This document shows positions 37,897-47,996 of a DNA stretch of 64,000 bases, piece after piece (position 1 is the stretch's first letter; each line of letters starts with the position of its first letter). The DNA is from Hydrotalea flava. Its GTDB lineage: Bacteria; Bacteroidota; Bacteroidia; Chitinophagales; Chitinophagaceae. The position numbers and the translations under genes are program-made. Below the pieces are notes generated by a model, which was not told where the DNA came from, searched no databases, and saw only the letters and a program-made list of their open reading frames with translations. The stretch is from the NCBI RefSeq assembly GCF_001623405.1, contig NZ_LUHG01000050.1, positions 58,361 through 122,360 of the forward strand. Reading direction: 5' to 3'.

Positions 37897-38462
37897 ATTG
37901 CAGGATTAAGATATTGAATTAAAATGGCGAATGAATAGCCGCATTTTATTCATGATTTAATTATTTTATATTAAATAAAATTCAATCACTAAAACTTTAT
38001 TTAAATTTTCTCTGACAATTCATTTGTATTGTCAAAATAGTATTCAAATTTTTAATTAATTAACAATAGTTAATAATAAAACAAATAACACTAATAAGCG
38101 AACTCGGATTTATTCCATTTTATCAATTGCAGGTAAGAAATAACTAAACAAAATTAGTAATACATTAATGGAAAGATTTTAAAAGAAATTTAATCTGATT
38201 TAAAAGAAAAACAAAATAAATTTAATATAAATTTATAAATTATTGATAAATAATAATTTAAAGTTAAATTGAAGAATTTGTAGTAGTATTCTTACAATTT
38301 TTTTTAAATTAATACTATAAAATTTTAAACAGTATTGAAACTGAAATGTAACAAATTTATCAATCAAATATTTTTATTTGCAAATATAAAAAGGCTCTTT
38401 ATCACCAATCCACCTTTAAATAGTCAACTCATTAGGAAATTAAATAAGTATTCTACTAACGT
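37897..38462. other. Very AT-rich intergenic region
   Basis: 566 bp, among the most AT-rich in the window. It holds an inverted repeat, TGACAAT (38013-38019) and ATTGTCA (38028-38034), with an 8-bp gap, which could be an operator. No gene, RNA or strong terminator was seen. Confidence 0.4.
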
Positions 38463-38879
38463 TTATCTCAATCTGTCTACACTTTTCACCAATTGTTCAT
38501 CCTTATACATGCCACGCATGGCCAATATTAACCAAGCAGGCATAGCGATATAAACCAGTACCGAAATTTCATAAGCGCCCTGCACAAATTGTTTGGTTTG
38601 AAGGTAGAGCAGAAATAGCTGTAAAAGTGATACCAGAAACAATAGTAGCGTTAACCACAACTGCTGCTTACGGTTTTTGTATAGAAAAATAAATACCAAG
38701 GCTATTATTCCAATTGCTACCGTAATAATATTCAACAATATGGTTGTATTGCCGGTAACTGATTGATAACTGCCGGCCTGGTCAGCAATTTTATTTCCAC
38801 TGTAAAATGGCAGTTTTAAAGTGGCAAAAGCACAAACAGCGGTTAACAGTAACCAAAAAGATTGAATACGTTGTATCAT
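38463..38879 (-). CDS. DUF4293 family membrane protein
   Basis: A 138-residue protein with four membrane spans (about 7-27, 46-66, 72-92, 105-123). Its start MIQRIQSFWLLLTAV and its end RGMYKDEQLVKSVDRLR are the hallmarks of the Bacteroidota-specific DUF4293 family. Its function is unknown. It is downstream of glyA on the same strand after a 43-bp gap, so it is probably co-transcribed with it. The conserved cytosolic tail with DRLR may be a binding segment. Confidence 0.8.
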   Translation of the reverse strand: MIQRIQSFWLLLTAVCAFATLKLPFYSGNKIADQAGSYQSVTGNTTILLNIITVAIGIIALVFIFLYKNRKQQLWLTLLLFLVSLLQLFLLYLQTKQFVQGAYEISVLVYIAMPAWLILAMRGMYKDEQLVKSVDRLR

Positions 38880-38922
38880 AAAACAGTAATTGATTCATTC
38901 AGAAATGATTATACAAACTCCT

Positions 38923-40203
38923 TTAACCCAATTCAGGATACAATGGGAACTGCAGCATCCAATCATTCACCTGTTTTTTCACCTTTTCAACAGTGGATGT
39001 ATCATCAGCATTCATTAATACCGTATCGATGGCATTTACCACAAATTGCATATGCTCTTCCTTGCACCCTCTGGTTGTAATAGCAGGCACGCCAAAACGA
39101 ATACCGGAAGTTACAAAAGCACTTTTATCATCATAGGGTACCATGTTTTTATTGGCTGTAATATCAGCCCGGCCCAGTACCTGTTCTGCTTTTTTTCCGC
39201 TGATATTTTTATTACGCAAGTCAATGAGCATTAGATGATTATCGGTTCCGCCACTTATAATCTTGTATTCTTTGTCCACAAAAGCCTTTGCCATGGCTTG
39301 TGCATTCAATTGTACTTGTTTGGCATATTGTGTAAATTCGTCTGAAAGTATTTCACCAAAAGCCACTGCTTTGGCTGCAATAACATGTTCCAACGGACCG
39401 CCTTGTGTGCCTGGAAATACGGCCATATCAATTAAATGGCTCATCATTCTAATATTTCCTTTCATATCTTTTAATCCAAACGGATTCTCAAAATCTTTTC
39501 CCATCATAATCACACCACCTCTCGGACCTCTTAAAGTTTTGTGGGTTGTTGATGTTACAAAATGGCAATGTTCAAATGGATTTCCTAACAACCCTTTGGC
39601 AATTAATCCTGCCGGATGTGCAATATCTGCCATTACAAAAGCACCTACTTCATCGGCCACTTTTCTAATACGGGCATAATCAATATCTCTGCTATAGGCA
39701 CTGGCACCACAAATAATGAGTTTAGGTTTAACACTGCGGGCTTTTTCTTCCAGCATGGCATAATCTAATAAGCCTTCTTCTTTGGTAACTCCATAAAAAT
39801 GAGGTTGGTATAACTTACCGCTAAAATTCACGGCCGCACCATGGGTTAAGTGGCCGCCCATACTTAAATCCAATCCTAAAATAGCATCGCCAGGTTGCAA
39901 AACAGCCAGCATTAATGCAGCATTGGCCTGCGCGCCGCTATGTGGTTGTACGTTTGCATACTCAATATTAAATATTTGCTTTAAACGGTCAATAGCCAAT
40001 TGTTCAGTTTGGTCAACTATTTCACAACCACCATAATACCTTCTGCCTGGGTATCCTTCGGCATATTTATTTGTCATTACCCCACCCATGGCCTGCATTA
40101 CCTGTAAACTGGTAAAATTTTCTGAAGCAATTAATTCAATGCCTCTGCGCTGTCTTTCTAATTCCTGCTGTATAAGGTTAAAAACCAAGGTATCTCTTTG
40201 CAT
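38923..40203 (-). CDS. glyA: Serine hydroxymethyltransferase
   Basis: A 426-residue PLP enzyme that makes glycine and methylene-THF from serine. It has the start [21 protein letters not shown] in pieces [11 protein letters not shown], the [18 protein letters not shown] substrate/PLP segment, and [11 protein letters not shown] with the PLP-binding Lys (about 230). Length is typical. A TAnnTTTG element lies about 55 bp upstream. It is followed by the DUF4293 gene. Confidence 0.97.
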   Translation of the reverse strand: MQRDTLVFNLIQQELERQRRGIELIASENFTSLQVMQAMGGVMTNKYAEGYPGRRYYGGCEIVDQTEQLAIDRLKQIFNIEYANVQPHSGAQANAALMLAVLQPGDAILGLDLSMGGHLTHGAAVNFSGKLYQPHFYGVTKEEGLLDYAMLEEKARSVKPKLIICGASAYSRDIDYARIRKVADEVGAFVMADIAHPAGLIAKGLLGNPFEHCHFVTSTTHKTLRGPRGGVIMMGKDFENPFGLKDMKGNIRMMSHLIDMAVFPGTQGGPLEHVIAAKAVAFGEILSDEFTQYAKQVQLNAQAMAKAFVDKEYKIISGGTDNHLMLIDLRNKNISGKKAEQVLGRADITANKNMVPYDDKSAFVTSGIRFGVPAITTRGCKEEHMQFVVNAIDTVLMNADDTSTVEKVKKQVNDWMLQFPLYPELG

Positions 40204-40507
40204 AAATTGGCGTATTTAAAATAAGGGGTAAAATGATGAAACAAATAATATTTCCTGCAAAAATAGTTCTTCATATTTAGCTTGCCATAACTTGTTTATA
40301 ACACTGTAAAAAAAGATGATTTGCTGATAAAAAAAAGTTTTCCCTATTTTCACACCCCAAAATATTGGTTGGAAAGGTTTGTAAAGATGCTACTGCCCTG
40401 TAATTAAGCATCCCGCATTCCAAACAAATTTTTACGAAACCAATCCGAATGCATAGTTTTAATGAGCAGAATCGTTTAATCAACGAAACAAAACCGACTC
40501 TCTAGTA
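40204..40507. other. Intergenic region between glyA and the nucleotidyltransferase gene
   Basis: 304 bp between divergent genes. It holds the glyA -7 element at 40258-40265. Nothing further was identified; a short minus-strand frame in it has no family resemblance. Confidence 0.4.
40258..40265 (-). promoter_or_regulatory. Promoter -7 element for glyA
   Basis: TATTTTTG followed by C on the minus strand matches TAnnTTTG, 54 bp upstream of glyA. The -33 element is unclear. Confidence 0.45.
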
Positions 40508-41500
40508 ATGAAAGCAATCATACCTGTTGCTGGTGCTGGTACTAAATTAAGGCCCCACACCTATACACAACCCAAAGCATTAATACCCATTGCAGGTAAA
40601 ACCATATTAAGTTTTATTGTTGACCAATTGCATGAAGCCGGCATCAATGAATTTATTTTTATAGTAGGTTATTTAGGCGAAAAAATTCAAGAATATGTTG
40701 CCCAAACTTACCCTCATTTAATCACACACTTTGTTTACCAGAATGAAAGACAGGGCACCGGGCATGCCATTGAATTAACCAAAAATATTGTAGGTGATGA
40801 TGAAGTGTTTGTAACCCTGGGAGATACAATTTGCGAATTTGATGTAAAAGAAGTTTTAAACAGCCCTCATAGCATGTTGGGTGTAAAAAAAGTAGATGAT
40901 CCCAGACATTTTGGTGTAGCAGCAATTGATGAAAATGGATTTATTGAGCAAGTGGTAGAAAAACCTGCTATCCCTAAAAGCAATATGGCATTGGTGGGTC
41001 TTTATAAAATTAAAGAAACCAATTTTTTGTATGAATGTCTACATCACATTTTTACGCAAAACATCCGAACCCTGGGTGAATATAATTTAACTGATGCATT
41101 GGAATGTATGATTGCAAGGGGTGCAAAATTTCAATCTTTTAAAGTAAAAAACTGGTTCGATTGTGGTAAAAAAGAAACACTTTTAGAAAGTAATGCCACT
41201 TTATTAAAAAAATTTGGCGGCAAAACTGATGATACAGCTAAATTAGAAAATACCATTATTATTCCACCGGTTAGTATTGGTGCAGGTTGTACCTTAAAAA
41301 ATGCCATTGTAGGCCCGCATGTAGCGATTGGTGCCAATACCCATATTCAATTTTCTATTTTGCGTGATAGCATTATTGGCTCTTATACACATTTATTTGA
41401 AGTAGTACTCGATAATTCGCTGATTGGGAGCGATGCTTCAGTAAAAGGTTTAAGCCGAAGTTTAAATATTGGCGATAATACTGAAATTGATTTCGGATAA
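40508..41500 (+). CDS. Sugar-1-phosphate nucleotidyltransferase
   Basis: A 330-residue protein of the NTP_transferase/RmlA-GlmU superfamily. The nucleotide-binding signature is GAGTKLRPHTYTQPKALIPI (residues 9-28). Product-site segments are GTGHAIELT and VTLGDTICEFD (metal-binding Asp). The C-terminal 100 residues form a left-handed beta-helix (hexapeptide repeats such as IIIPPVSIGAGC and IVGPHVAIGANT). It activates a sugar phosphate with a nucleotide for cell-envelope polysaccharide; the sugar (glucose, mannose or other) cannot be fixed. It is followed 48 bp later by the next gene. Confidence 0.88.
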   Translation: MKAIIPVAGAGTKLRPHTYTQPKALIPIAGKTILSFIVDQLHEAGINEFIFIVGYLGEKIQEYVAQTYPHLITHFVYQNERQGTGHAIELTKNIVGDDEVFVTLGDTICEFDVKEVLNSPHSMLGVKKVDDPRHFGVAAIDENGFIEQVVEKPAIPKSNMALVGLYKIKETNFLYECLHHIFTQNIRTLGEYNLTDALECMIARGAKFQSFKVKNWFDCGKKETLLESNATLLKKFGGKTDDTAKLENTIIIPPVSIGAGCTLKNAIVGPHVAIGANTHIQFSILRDSIIGSYTHLFEVVLDNSLIGSDASVKGLSRSLNIGDNTEIDFG

Positions 41501-41548
41501 CGAAAATATGATAATTAATATTTATCCGGTATTTTATATAATGAATTA

Positions 41549-42517
41549 ATGTATGCTATGTTTTCGAACAGGATTACAAAGCTTTTCTCTATTGAGTATC
41601 CCATCATTCAGGCAGGTATGGTATGGGCCAGTGGGTGGAAATTAGCAGCTGCCGTAAGCAATGCAGGTGGATTAGGAATTATTGGCGCAGGCAGCATGTA
41701 TCCTGAAGTTTTAAAAAAACATATACAACAATGCAAAAAAGCAACCGGAAAACCTTTTGCAGTGAATTTGCCTTTAATGTATCCGGATATTGACCAGCAT
41801 ATTGCTATCATTATTGAAGCGCAGGTACCCATTGTTTTCACCAGTGCAGGAAATCCAAAAACCTTTACCCCACTTTTAAAAAGCAAAGGCATTACCGTTG
41901 TTCATGTTGTAAGCAGCAGTTTGTTTGCACAAAAAGCAGTAGCTGCAGGTGTTGATGCGGTAGTTGCAGAAGGTTTTGAAGCAGGTGGGCACAATGGAAG
42001 AGAAGAAACAACCACCTTTGTTTTAATCCCTTTGGTTCGTAAAGCAATCAACATTCCGGTAATTGCTGCAGGAGGCATTGCTACCGGAAGACAAATGCTT
42101 GCTGCCATGGTATTGGGCGCCGATGGAGTACAGATTGGAAGTAGGTTTGTATGCACACCAGAAGCCTCCTCACACATCAACTTCAAGCAAAAAATAATAG
42201 CAGCAAAAGAGGGTGATACTGTTTTAAGCCTGAAAAAACACATACCTGTCCGACTATTAAAAAACCCGTTCTACCAACAAATTCATGAAGCAGAAATGAA
42301 TGGAGCCGATGCTGCCACATTACAACAACTACTAGGGAAAGGACGTGCTAAAAAAGGTATGTTTGAAGGCGATATGGAAGAAGGTGAATTAGAAATTGGC
42401 CAGGTAAGTGCTTTAATTGATGATATAAAACCGGCCGCTGATATTGTCCATGAAATATGGAACGAATTTAATGTTGCATTACAACAGCCACTGGTATTTT
42501 CCGATAATATTATATAA
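41549..42517 (+). CDS. Nitronate monooxygenase-like flavoprotein
   Basis: A 322-residue TIM-barrel FMN enzyme of the NMO/2-nitropropane dioxygenase family. It has the start RITKLFSIEYPIIQAGM, the FMN-contact SNAGGLGIIGAG, the catalytic-loop EGFEAGGHNGREETTT (family AxGxEAGGHxG) and the phosphate-binding AAGGIATGRQM...GADGVQIGSRF. It oxidises nitronates or, as in FabK relatives, acts as an enoyl-ACP reductase. The two cannot be distinguished safely by eye. It may share a transcript with the nucleotidyltransferase. An in-frame alternative start is Met4, which lacks the first three residues. Confidence 0.87.
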   Translation: MYAMFSNRITKLFSIEYPIIQAGMVWASGWKLAAAVSNAGGLGIIGAGSMYPEVLKKHIQQCKKATGKPFAVNLPLMYPDIDQHIAIIIEAQVPIVFTSAGNPKTFTPLLKSKGITVVHVVSSSLFAQKAVAAGVDAVVAEGFEAGGHNGREETTTFVLIPLVRKAINIPVIAAGGIATGRQMLAAMVLGADGVQIGSRFVCTPEASSHINFKQKIIAAKEGDTVLSLKKHIPVRLLKNPFYQQIHEAEMNGADAATLQQLLGKGRAKKGMFEGDMEEGELEIGQVSALIDDIKPAADIVHEIWNEFNVALQQPLVFSDNII

Positions 42518-42546
42518 AAAAACAGGCAGCCCAAAAGCTGCCTGAT
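42515..42546. terminator. Terminator of the ABC exporter operon and the flavoprotein gene
   Basis: CAGGCAGC (42523-42530) pairs with GCTGCCTG (42537-42544). On the minus strand it is followed by a T-run, so it best fits the end of the ABC exporter operon. On the plus strand the T-run is weak. Confidence 0.8.
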
Positions 42547-42566
42547 TCATCATTACAAAATATTTT

Positions 42567-43898
42567 TTAATTCTTGATAAATGCCCATTTCCACATCTCT
42601 TTCCATGTAGGTTTTTTTCCATACATTAAAATACCCACTCTGTAAATTTTTGCAGCCAGCCAGGTAGTGGCTAAAAAACCGCCCACCAGCAAAGTCATAC
42701 TCAACAATAATTGCCAAAGTGGAACACCATCAGGCACACCATGTGCAATACGGGCCATCATAACTATGGGCGATGTAAGTGGAAACATGCTGCCAAATAC
42801 CGCCAATGAACTGTTGGGCTCATTCACTGCTTTTGTCATAATAACCATTGCAAAAATAATGGGCATTGTAATAGGCAATAACAAACTTTGTGCATCCTGC
42901 GGATCTTCATTCACGGCACTACCCACAGCCGCAAATAATGAAGCATACAGTAAATAACCACCAAGAAAATAAAATATGAATGTGCCAATAATGAAAGGAA
43001 AATTAATGGTACTTAATCCGGCCATTACTTCCTGTAACCCGCCACTATTTTTCATGGAAGCAGCAGCCTGCATTGCACCCGGTTGCATAGGCAGCTCAGT
43101 TGTCTGTTGACCAATCTGCGGAAATATAAAAGGAAGTAACATGGTTAATCCGAGAATTAACACAATCCAAATAATAAATTGAACCAGACCTACGGCACCA
43201 ATACCGGTTATTTTTCCCATCATTAATTTAAATGGTTTAACACTGCTCACAATTACCTCGGCAATGCGATTCATTTTTTCTTCCATTACACCACGCATAA
43301 CCATTGTTCCATAAATAAACAGAATAATATATATTAAGAACCCGCTAAAATAACCTACCCCATAACTAACCCCGGCTTTGGCATCAGAGTCTTTTTTTCC
43401 TTCCAGACTTGTAAACTGTAAAGTATTTGCATTTTGTATGCTATCAATTTGTTTTTTATTCAGGTTCAATGCAATTAACCTTTTTTCTTCCAATAAATCA
43501 GAAAATTTTTTTTGAATTTTTTCGCGTGTCAGCAACCCGATAGATTTATCTGATTTTAATGAGAGGGTATCAAACCCCATAATATTATAATGCGCGGGTA
43601 CAAGAATATAGCCGGTAATCTTTTTTTGTAGTATTTGATTATCCAAATCGTTTAAAGATGCATCTTTCAAGATAATGAACTGTACATCATCACTATGTTT
43701 CGGCAAAATATTATCCATAATATGTGCACGGTCTACAATTGCAATTTGAATATTATCACTCGTTTTAACTGAGAAATAAATAATCAGCGCATAAAAACCA
43801 AAAATGAAGAGTGGCAATAAAATAGTGGTTAATAGAAATGTTTTCTTTTGTACCCGGCTTAAAAATTCTCGGCGGGCTATTAAAAAAGTTTTATTCAT
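42567..43898 (-). CDS. ABC-2 type transporter permease (NatB-like)
   Basis: A 443-residue permease with one N-terminal span (about 22-45), a large extracytoplasmic domain (about 50-180) and five or six C-terminal spans. This is the NatB/ABC-2 layout. Conserved pieces are IARREFLSRVQKKTF at the start and the family helix segment MRGVMEEKMNRIAEVIVSSVKPFKLMMGKI in pieces GVMEEKMNRIAEVI and SSVKPFKLMMGK. It would export sodium, a drug or another small molecule with the ATPase encoded 96 bp upstream. The substrate is not determined. Confidence 0.9.
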   Translation of the reverse strand: MNKTFLIARREFLSRVQKKTFLLTTILLPLFIFGFYALIIYFSVKTSDNIQIAIVDRAHIMDNILPKHSDDVQFIILKDASLNDLDNQILQKKITGYILVPAHYNIMGFDTLSLKSDKSIGLLTREKIQKKFSDLLEEKRLIALNLNKKQIDSIQNANTLQFTSLEGKKDSDAKAGVSYGVGYFSGFLIYIILFIYGTMVMRGVMEEKMNRIAEVIVSSVKPFKLMMGKITGIGAVGLVQFIIWIVLILGLTMLLPFIFPQIGQQTTELPMQPGAMQAAASMKNSGGLQEVMAGLSTINFPFIIGTFIFYFLGGYLLYASLFAAVGSAVNEDPQDAQSLLLPITMPIIFAMVIMTKAVNEPNSSLAVFGSMFPLTSPIVMMARIAHGVPDGVPLWQLLLSMTLLVGGFLATTWLAAKIYRVGILMYGKKPTWKEMWKWAFIKN

Positions 43899-43994
43899 AC
43901 TGTTAATTTAAATCGTTTTAAATGGAATAGATGATGCATAAACTTTTGAAAATACGGTTGAATCATTTTGTTGTAATGAATCAATAAAAATTAA

Positions 43995-44930
43995 CTATTG
44001 TACTGTTTCAAAACTTCTTGCAGCACTATGTGTTGATTCAACCAATTGAATAAATATATCATTCAGTGATGGTAATATTTCATTGAAAGCAACCACATTT
44101 ACATTTTGTGCAATAAAAAACTGCAATACATCATTGCTCCTAAACCCGGAATGAATAATCAGGGTAAAATCATTGCCTTTCTGATGCACGACTTCAAAAG
44201 ATGGATGTATAAGACTTGCAGGAGCCGTGTCAAAAGCAATATTAAAGGTATGCTGTTTAAACTGTTGTTTAATATCCTGTACTTTACCATCCAGAATTTT
44301 CTTACCCAGATTAACTAAAACAATATGGTTACAAATTTCCTCTACCTGCTCCATACGATGCGTACTGAAAATAACGGTACTGCCTTGTTGTGCCAACCGG
44401 TAAATTTCATCTTTTATCAAATTAGCATTCACCGGATCTAAGCCACTAAAAGGTTCATCTAATATAATTAATTTAGGCTCGTGTAAAACAGTGGTAACAA
44501 ATTGTAGTTTTTGGCTCATCCCCTTACTCAGGTCTTCCACCTTTTTATTCCACCAGCTTTCCATTTCTAACTTCTTAAACCAAAAACGAATTTTGGAAAG
44601 TGCTTCTGCCCTGCTTAATCCTTTTAATTGTGCCAGGTATAAAGCCTGCTCTCCTATTTTCATTTTTTTATACAAACCCCGTTCCTCCGGCATATACCCA
44701 ATTTTAACCGTATCATCTAAGGGATTAAATGGTTTGCCATCAAATGTTATTTCACCTTCATCCGGATAAATGATGCCCGTTATCATGCGCAGCAAAGTAG
44801 TTTTACCGGCACCATTGGGTCCCAGCAAGCCAAATATGCTGCCAGCTTCAATTTCAAAACTAATATCATCTACCGCTTTTTGGGTAGCATAATATTTTTT
44901 TAAATGGTGTAATTGCAAAATAGCATTCAT
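43995..44930 (-). CDS. ABC transporter ATP-binding protein (NatA-like)
   Basis: An ABC ATPase of 311 residues from the ATG at 44928-44930. An upstream frame start at 44978 would add 16 residues with no homology, so I chose the internal Met, which gives the family start. Walker A is GPNGAGKTT (37-45), the signature [10 protein letters not shown], and Walker [13 protein letters not shown], followed by the H-loop [11 protein letters not shown]-terminal DUF4162-like domain of about 80 residues is present. It pairs with the NatB-like permease downstream. Confidence 0.92.
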   Translation of the reverse strand: MNAILQLHHLKKYYATQKAVDDISFEIEAGSIFGLLGPNGAGKTTLLRMITGIIYPDEGEITFDGKPFNPLDDTVKIGYMPEERGLYKKMKIGEQALYLAQLKGLSRAEALSKIRFWFKKLEMESWWNKKVEDLSKGMSQKLQFVTTVLHEPKLIILDEPFSGLDPVNANLIKDEIYRLAQQGSTVIFSTHRMEQVEEICNHIVLVNLGKKILDGKVQDIKQQFKQHTFNIAFDTAPASLIHPSFEVVHQKGNDFTLIIHSGFRSNDVLQFFIAQNVNVVAFNEILPSLNDIFIQLVESTHSAARSFETVQ

Positions 44931-45067
44931 AACATTGTAATAATTAATGTTGGGTTCATGATTGATTGGAATAAACAACCATTAGCAATTTTAATATATT
45001 TTATTGAAATAACGTATTAAATATTTTAAGTGTTATGAATAATTGAGCAGTCGGTATACAATACCTT

Positions 45068-46726
45068 TTATACATACTGTTGTGCAATAGCAGCCGCAAC
45101 CAACTCACCATCAATGGCGGCGCTAACAATACCTCCGGCGTATCCGGCGCCTTCCCCACAAGGATATAGATATTGAATTTGCGGATGTTGCAATGTATGG
45201 GCATTTCGAGGAATACGTACCGGTGAAGATGTACGACTTTCAGTAGCTACCACCACTGCTTCATTGGTTAAGTAACCTTTCATTTTTTTACCGAAATTTT
45301 TAAACCCTTGTTGCAATGATTGATAAATAAAATCAGGAAGAACGCCTTTTAAATCTACAGATTGCAGACCGGGTATGTAACTACAATCGGGTAAAGAGGA
45401 TGACATTTTATTATTTGTAAAATCAATTAATCGTTGAGCAGGTGCAACAAAATGACCACCACCTGCTGTAAAAGCCAATTGCTCAACCCATTGCTGAAAA
45501 TACAACAGTGCCAATGGATGCTGTTCAGGTGGAATTACTTTAGAAGGAATAGATAATGCAACCTGTTGTTCCCGATACCAATTTTCATGTTGCTGCAACC
45601 AATGCGCTGCATCTTTTAAACCAACCTGTACTACCATACCGCTATTGGCAAATGGATTATTGCGCTTAGAAGGGCTCCACCCATTCACCACCAATTCGTT
45701 GGGTGATGTTGCTGAAGGTGCAATAATGCCGCCGGGACACATACAAAAACTAAATACCCCTCTTCCATTTACCTGTTCTACCAAACTATAAGCAGCAGGC
45801 GGCAAATATGGATCTCTGTTACTTACAGTATTATTAGCATCAGGAATGGGGCAATGGTACTGAATGGCATCTATCAACGCCTGCGGATGTTCTACACGTA
45901 CACCCAATGCAAAAGGTTTAGCTTCTATCCCTATTTTTTTTTGGAAAAACAAATGAAAAATATCTCTGGCCGAATGCCCTGTTGCCAGAATTACCGCATC
46001 TGCTTTCCAAACTGCATTGTTTGCTGTGAGAACGCCTTTTATTTGATTGTGCTCTATCAAAAAATCAACCACACGCTGTTCAAAATAGCAAGCGCCTCCG
46101 GCATCAATAATTTGCTGCCGCATCGCAGTAATAATATGTGGCAATTTATTGGTACCAATGTGCGGATGGGCCTGGTATAAAATTTTTTCATCTGCCCCAA
46201 ATTGCACAAACAATTGTAAAATTCTGTTTACATCACCCCGCTTGGTACTTCGGGTATATAATTTACCATCACTGTAAGTACCGGCTCCCCCTTCCCCAAA
46301 ACAATAATTACTATCTGTATGTACAATACCTTCTTTATTGAGCCTGGCTAAATCTCTTCTTCTTTCCCTAACTGCTTTTCCCCGTTCCAGGATAATGGGT
46401 TGAATGCCTTTTTCAATTAATGAAAGCGCTGCAAATAAACCTGCAGGGCCAGCGCCAATAATAATCACTTTTTTTGTGGCATGATGTACAGAAGGAAATT
46501 GAATAATATGGCGTGGCCTTTCGATAAAAGGTTCATCCACATGTACCCGAATGGTTTTATTCATCCATACCTGCTGCCTGCTTCGAGCATCCATTGATTC
46601 TTTTTCAACAAAAAAACCACTCAGTCGTTCAGGTGCAATGCCCAGTTCTTTTGCCAGATAATTTTCTACAAATAAGGCATCGGCTGCCTGTGCAGGTGTT
46701 AAACGAAGTGAAATACTTTTTTGCAT
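45068..46726 (-). CDS. FAD-dependent dehydrogenase (COG2509 type)
   Basis: A 552-residue FAD-dependent oxidoreductase. An N-terminal alpha-beta domain (1-88) precedes the FAD-binding loop IIIGAGPAGLFAALSL (89-104). Next come the family segments NYCFGEGGAGTYSDGKLYTRS and ALGVRVEHPQALID, then a C-terminal FAD part PCGEGAGYAGGIVSAAIDG. This architecture is that of the uncharacterised FAD-dependent dehydrogenase family COG2509. The substrate is unknown. The DUF3127 gene upstream ends 38 bp before it and may be on the same transcript. Confidence 0.9.
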   Translation of the reverse strand: MQKSISLRLTPAQAADALFVENYLAKELGIAPERLSGFFVEKESMDARSRQQVWMNKTIRVHVDEPFIERPRHIIQFPSVHHATKKVIIIGAGPAGLFAALSLIEKGIQPIILERGKAVRERRRDLARLNKEGIVHTDSNYCFGEGGAGTYSDGKLYTRSTKRGDVNRILQLFVQFGADEKILYQAHPHIGTNKLPHIITAMRQQIIDAGGACYFEQRVVDFLIEHNQIKGVLTANNAVWKADAVILATGHSARDIFHLFFQKKIGIEAKPFALGVRVEHPQALIDAIQYHCPIPDANNTVSNRDPYLPPAAYSLVEQVNGRGVFSFCMCPGGIIAPSATSPNELVVNGWSPSKRNNPFANSGMVVQVGLKDAAHWLQQHENWYREQQVALSIPSKVIPPEQHPLALLYFQQWVEQLAFTAGGGHFVAPAQRLIDFTNNKMSSSLPDCSYIPGLQSVDLKGVLPDFIYQSLQQGFKNFGKKMKGYLTNEAVVVATESRTSSPVRIPRNAHTLQHPQIQYLYPCGEGAGYAGGIVSAAIDGELVAAAIAQQYV

Positions 46727-46764
46727 GTTGATAGGTTTTTATCCTATAAAACCATGTACATTTT

Positions 46765-47139
46765 TTAGAACGGCAAATCATCTGCTATCATATCAGCAGC
46801 CGGCGCATCAGGAATATAATCGCCGGTTGCAGTATTACCTTCAGATAGTTTGGCCGATTCCATTCTCCAGGCATCTAAATTGGTAATATAATTTTCCTTA
46901 CCATCTTTTACCCATTTGGTGCCTTTAATATTAAACAGCACTTTTACAGTTTCGCCAAGGGTAAATCTATCAGGCATTGCAGTTTTATCCTGTACACATT
47001 GAAATTTTACATAGTTGGTAATGGTGCGTCCGCCAATATCTTCCGACTTTTCAATTACAAACTCACGTGTTTTAAAAGTTTCAGTGCGTTGCACAATATC
47101 AAAGCGGGCCACTAATTTTCCTGTAATCTCGTAACTCAT
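46765..47139 (-). CDS. DUF3127 protein with SSB-like C-terminal tail
   Basis: A 124-residue protein of the Bacteroidota DUF3127 family. Residues 1-90 are beta-rich and OB-fold-like (start MSYEITGKLVARFD, then FKTREFVI and a TNYVKFQC strand). A flexible acidic tail of about 30 residues follows and ends in DDLPF. That end resembles the DDIPF tip of bacterial SSB, which recruits repair and replication proteins. It may therefore bind single-stranded DNA or a partner. Family function is unproven. A TAnnTTTG element is just upstream. Confidence 0.8.
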   Translation of the reverse strand: MSYEITGKLVARFDIVQRTETFKTREFVIEKSEDIGGRTITNYVKFQCVQDKTAMPDRFTLGETVKVLFNIKGTKWVKDGKENYITNLDAWRMESAKLSEGNTATGDYIPDAPAADMIADDLPF

Positions 47140-47157
47140 AAAAATAATTTATTGCGG

Positions 47158-47165
47158 CAAAAGTA
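47158..47165 (-). promoter_or_regulatory. Promoter -7 element for the DUF3127 gene
   Basis: TACTTTTG followed by C on the minus strand matches TAnnTTTG, 19 bp upstream of the start codon. Confidence 0.45.
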
Positions 47166-47252
47166 ACTTTTTACAAATGCAATACCTTATCTAAAATTTA
47201 TTCTTTTCGCAAAATAAATTTTGTATCTTACTTTTTCCAATACTACTGTTCT

Positions 47253-47996
47253 ATGATGCGCTCTATTTTAAGTATTCTGACTTTTTATTTATTATACACA
47301 CAAAGCCTTAGCGCACAGGCCATACAGGTCAATTATCAATATCATGCCATATATACTACTAATGAAAAAGATACAGTTGTGCAGCAATGGTTACAACCCT
47401 ATGCCGATAGTCTGCACAATTACCTGAATCAGGTCATAGGGTTTTCATTAGAAAAAGTTTATAAAAAAAGTGGCGGAGGGCCATTGGGAAATTTTATTAC
47501 GGAAGCCATGTTACAGCAGGCAACCTTACAAACCGGAACGAAGATTGATGCCGCATTTATGCATCCTGCCAGTATTAAAGGTTTTCTTCCGCAAGGCAAT
47601 ATAACCATTGGCACATTATATGCTATGTTTCCCTACACCAATCGTTTAGTTGTGCAACAAATAAGAGGAGATGTTTTACAATTATTTTTCGACAGGATGG
47701 CAACCGATGGCGGTTGGCCTGCCGCCGGCGTTCAATACGCTATTGATATTCATGGTAAGGCAAAAAAAATTATGATACAACAACAACCTATTGTACCCGA
47801 CGCAGTATATAACATTGTGGTAACTGATTATATGGCTAATGGAGGAAGTAATTGTGGTATGCTGCGAATGCTGCCTGCCATTCATTTACAAACTACCGTA
47901 TTAGAAACATGTAAAAATTACATTCAATCATTTACACAAAACAGTGAACCTATTGCTATCAAAAAAGAGGATAGCGTTACCAATATCTATGAATAG
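47253..47996 (+). CDS. Split 5'-nucleotidase, C-terminal substrate domain
   Basis: A 247-residue exported protein (signal peptide about 1-21, ending LSAQ). It matches only the C-terminal domain of UshA-type 5'-nucleotidases: SGGGPLGNFITEAMLQ (family G.L.D...), DAAFMHPASIKGFLPQGNITIGTLYAMFPY, and the late NIVVTDYMANGGSNCGML. That domain holds the nucleoside-binding aromatics. The metal-binding domain is encoded by the next gene, whose start overlaps this gene's end by 8 bp. The order of the two halves is reversed relative to UshA. Probably the two secreted proteins act together. Confidence 0.85.
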   Translation: MMRSILSILTFYLLYTQSLSAQAIQVNYQYHAIYTTNEKDTVVQQWLQPYADSLHNYLNQVIGFSLEKVYKKSGGGPLGNFITEAMLQQATLQTGTKIDAAFMHPASIKGFLPQGNITIGTLYAMFPYTNRLVVQQIRGDVLQLFFDRMATDGGWPAAGVQYAIDIHGKAKKIMIQQQPIVPDAVYNIVVTDYMANGGSNCGMLRMLPAIHLQTTVLETCKNYIQSFTQNSEPIAIKKEDSVTNIYE

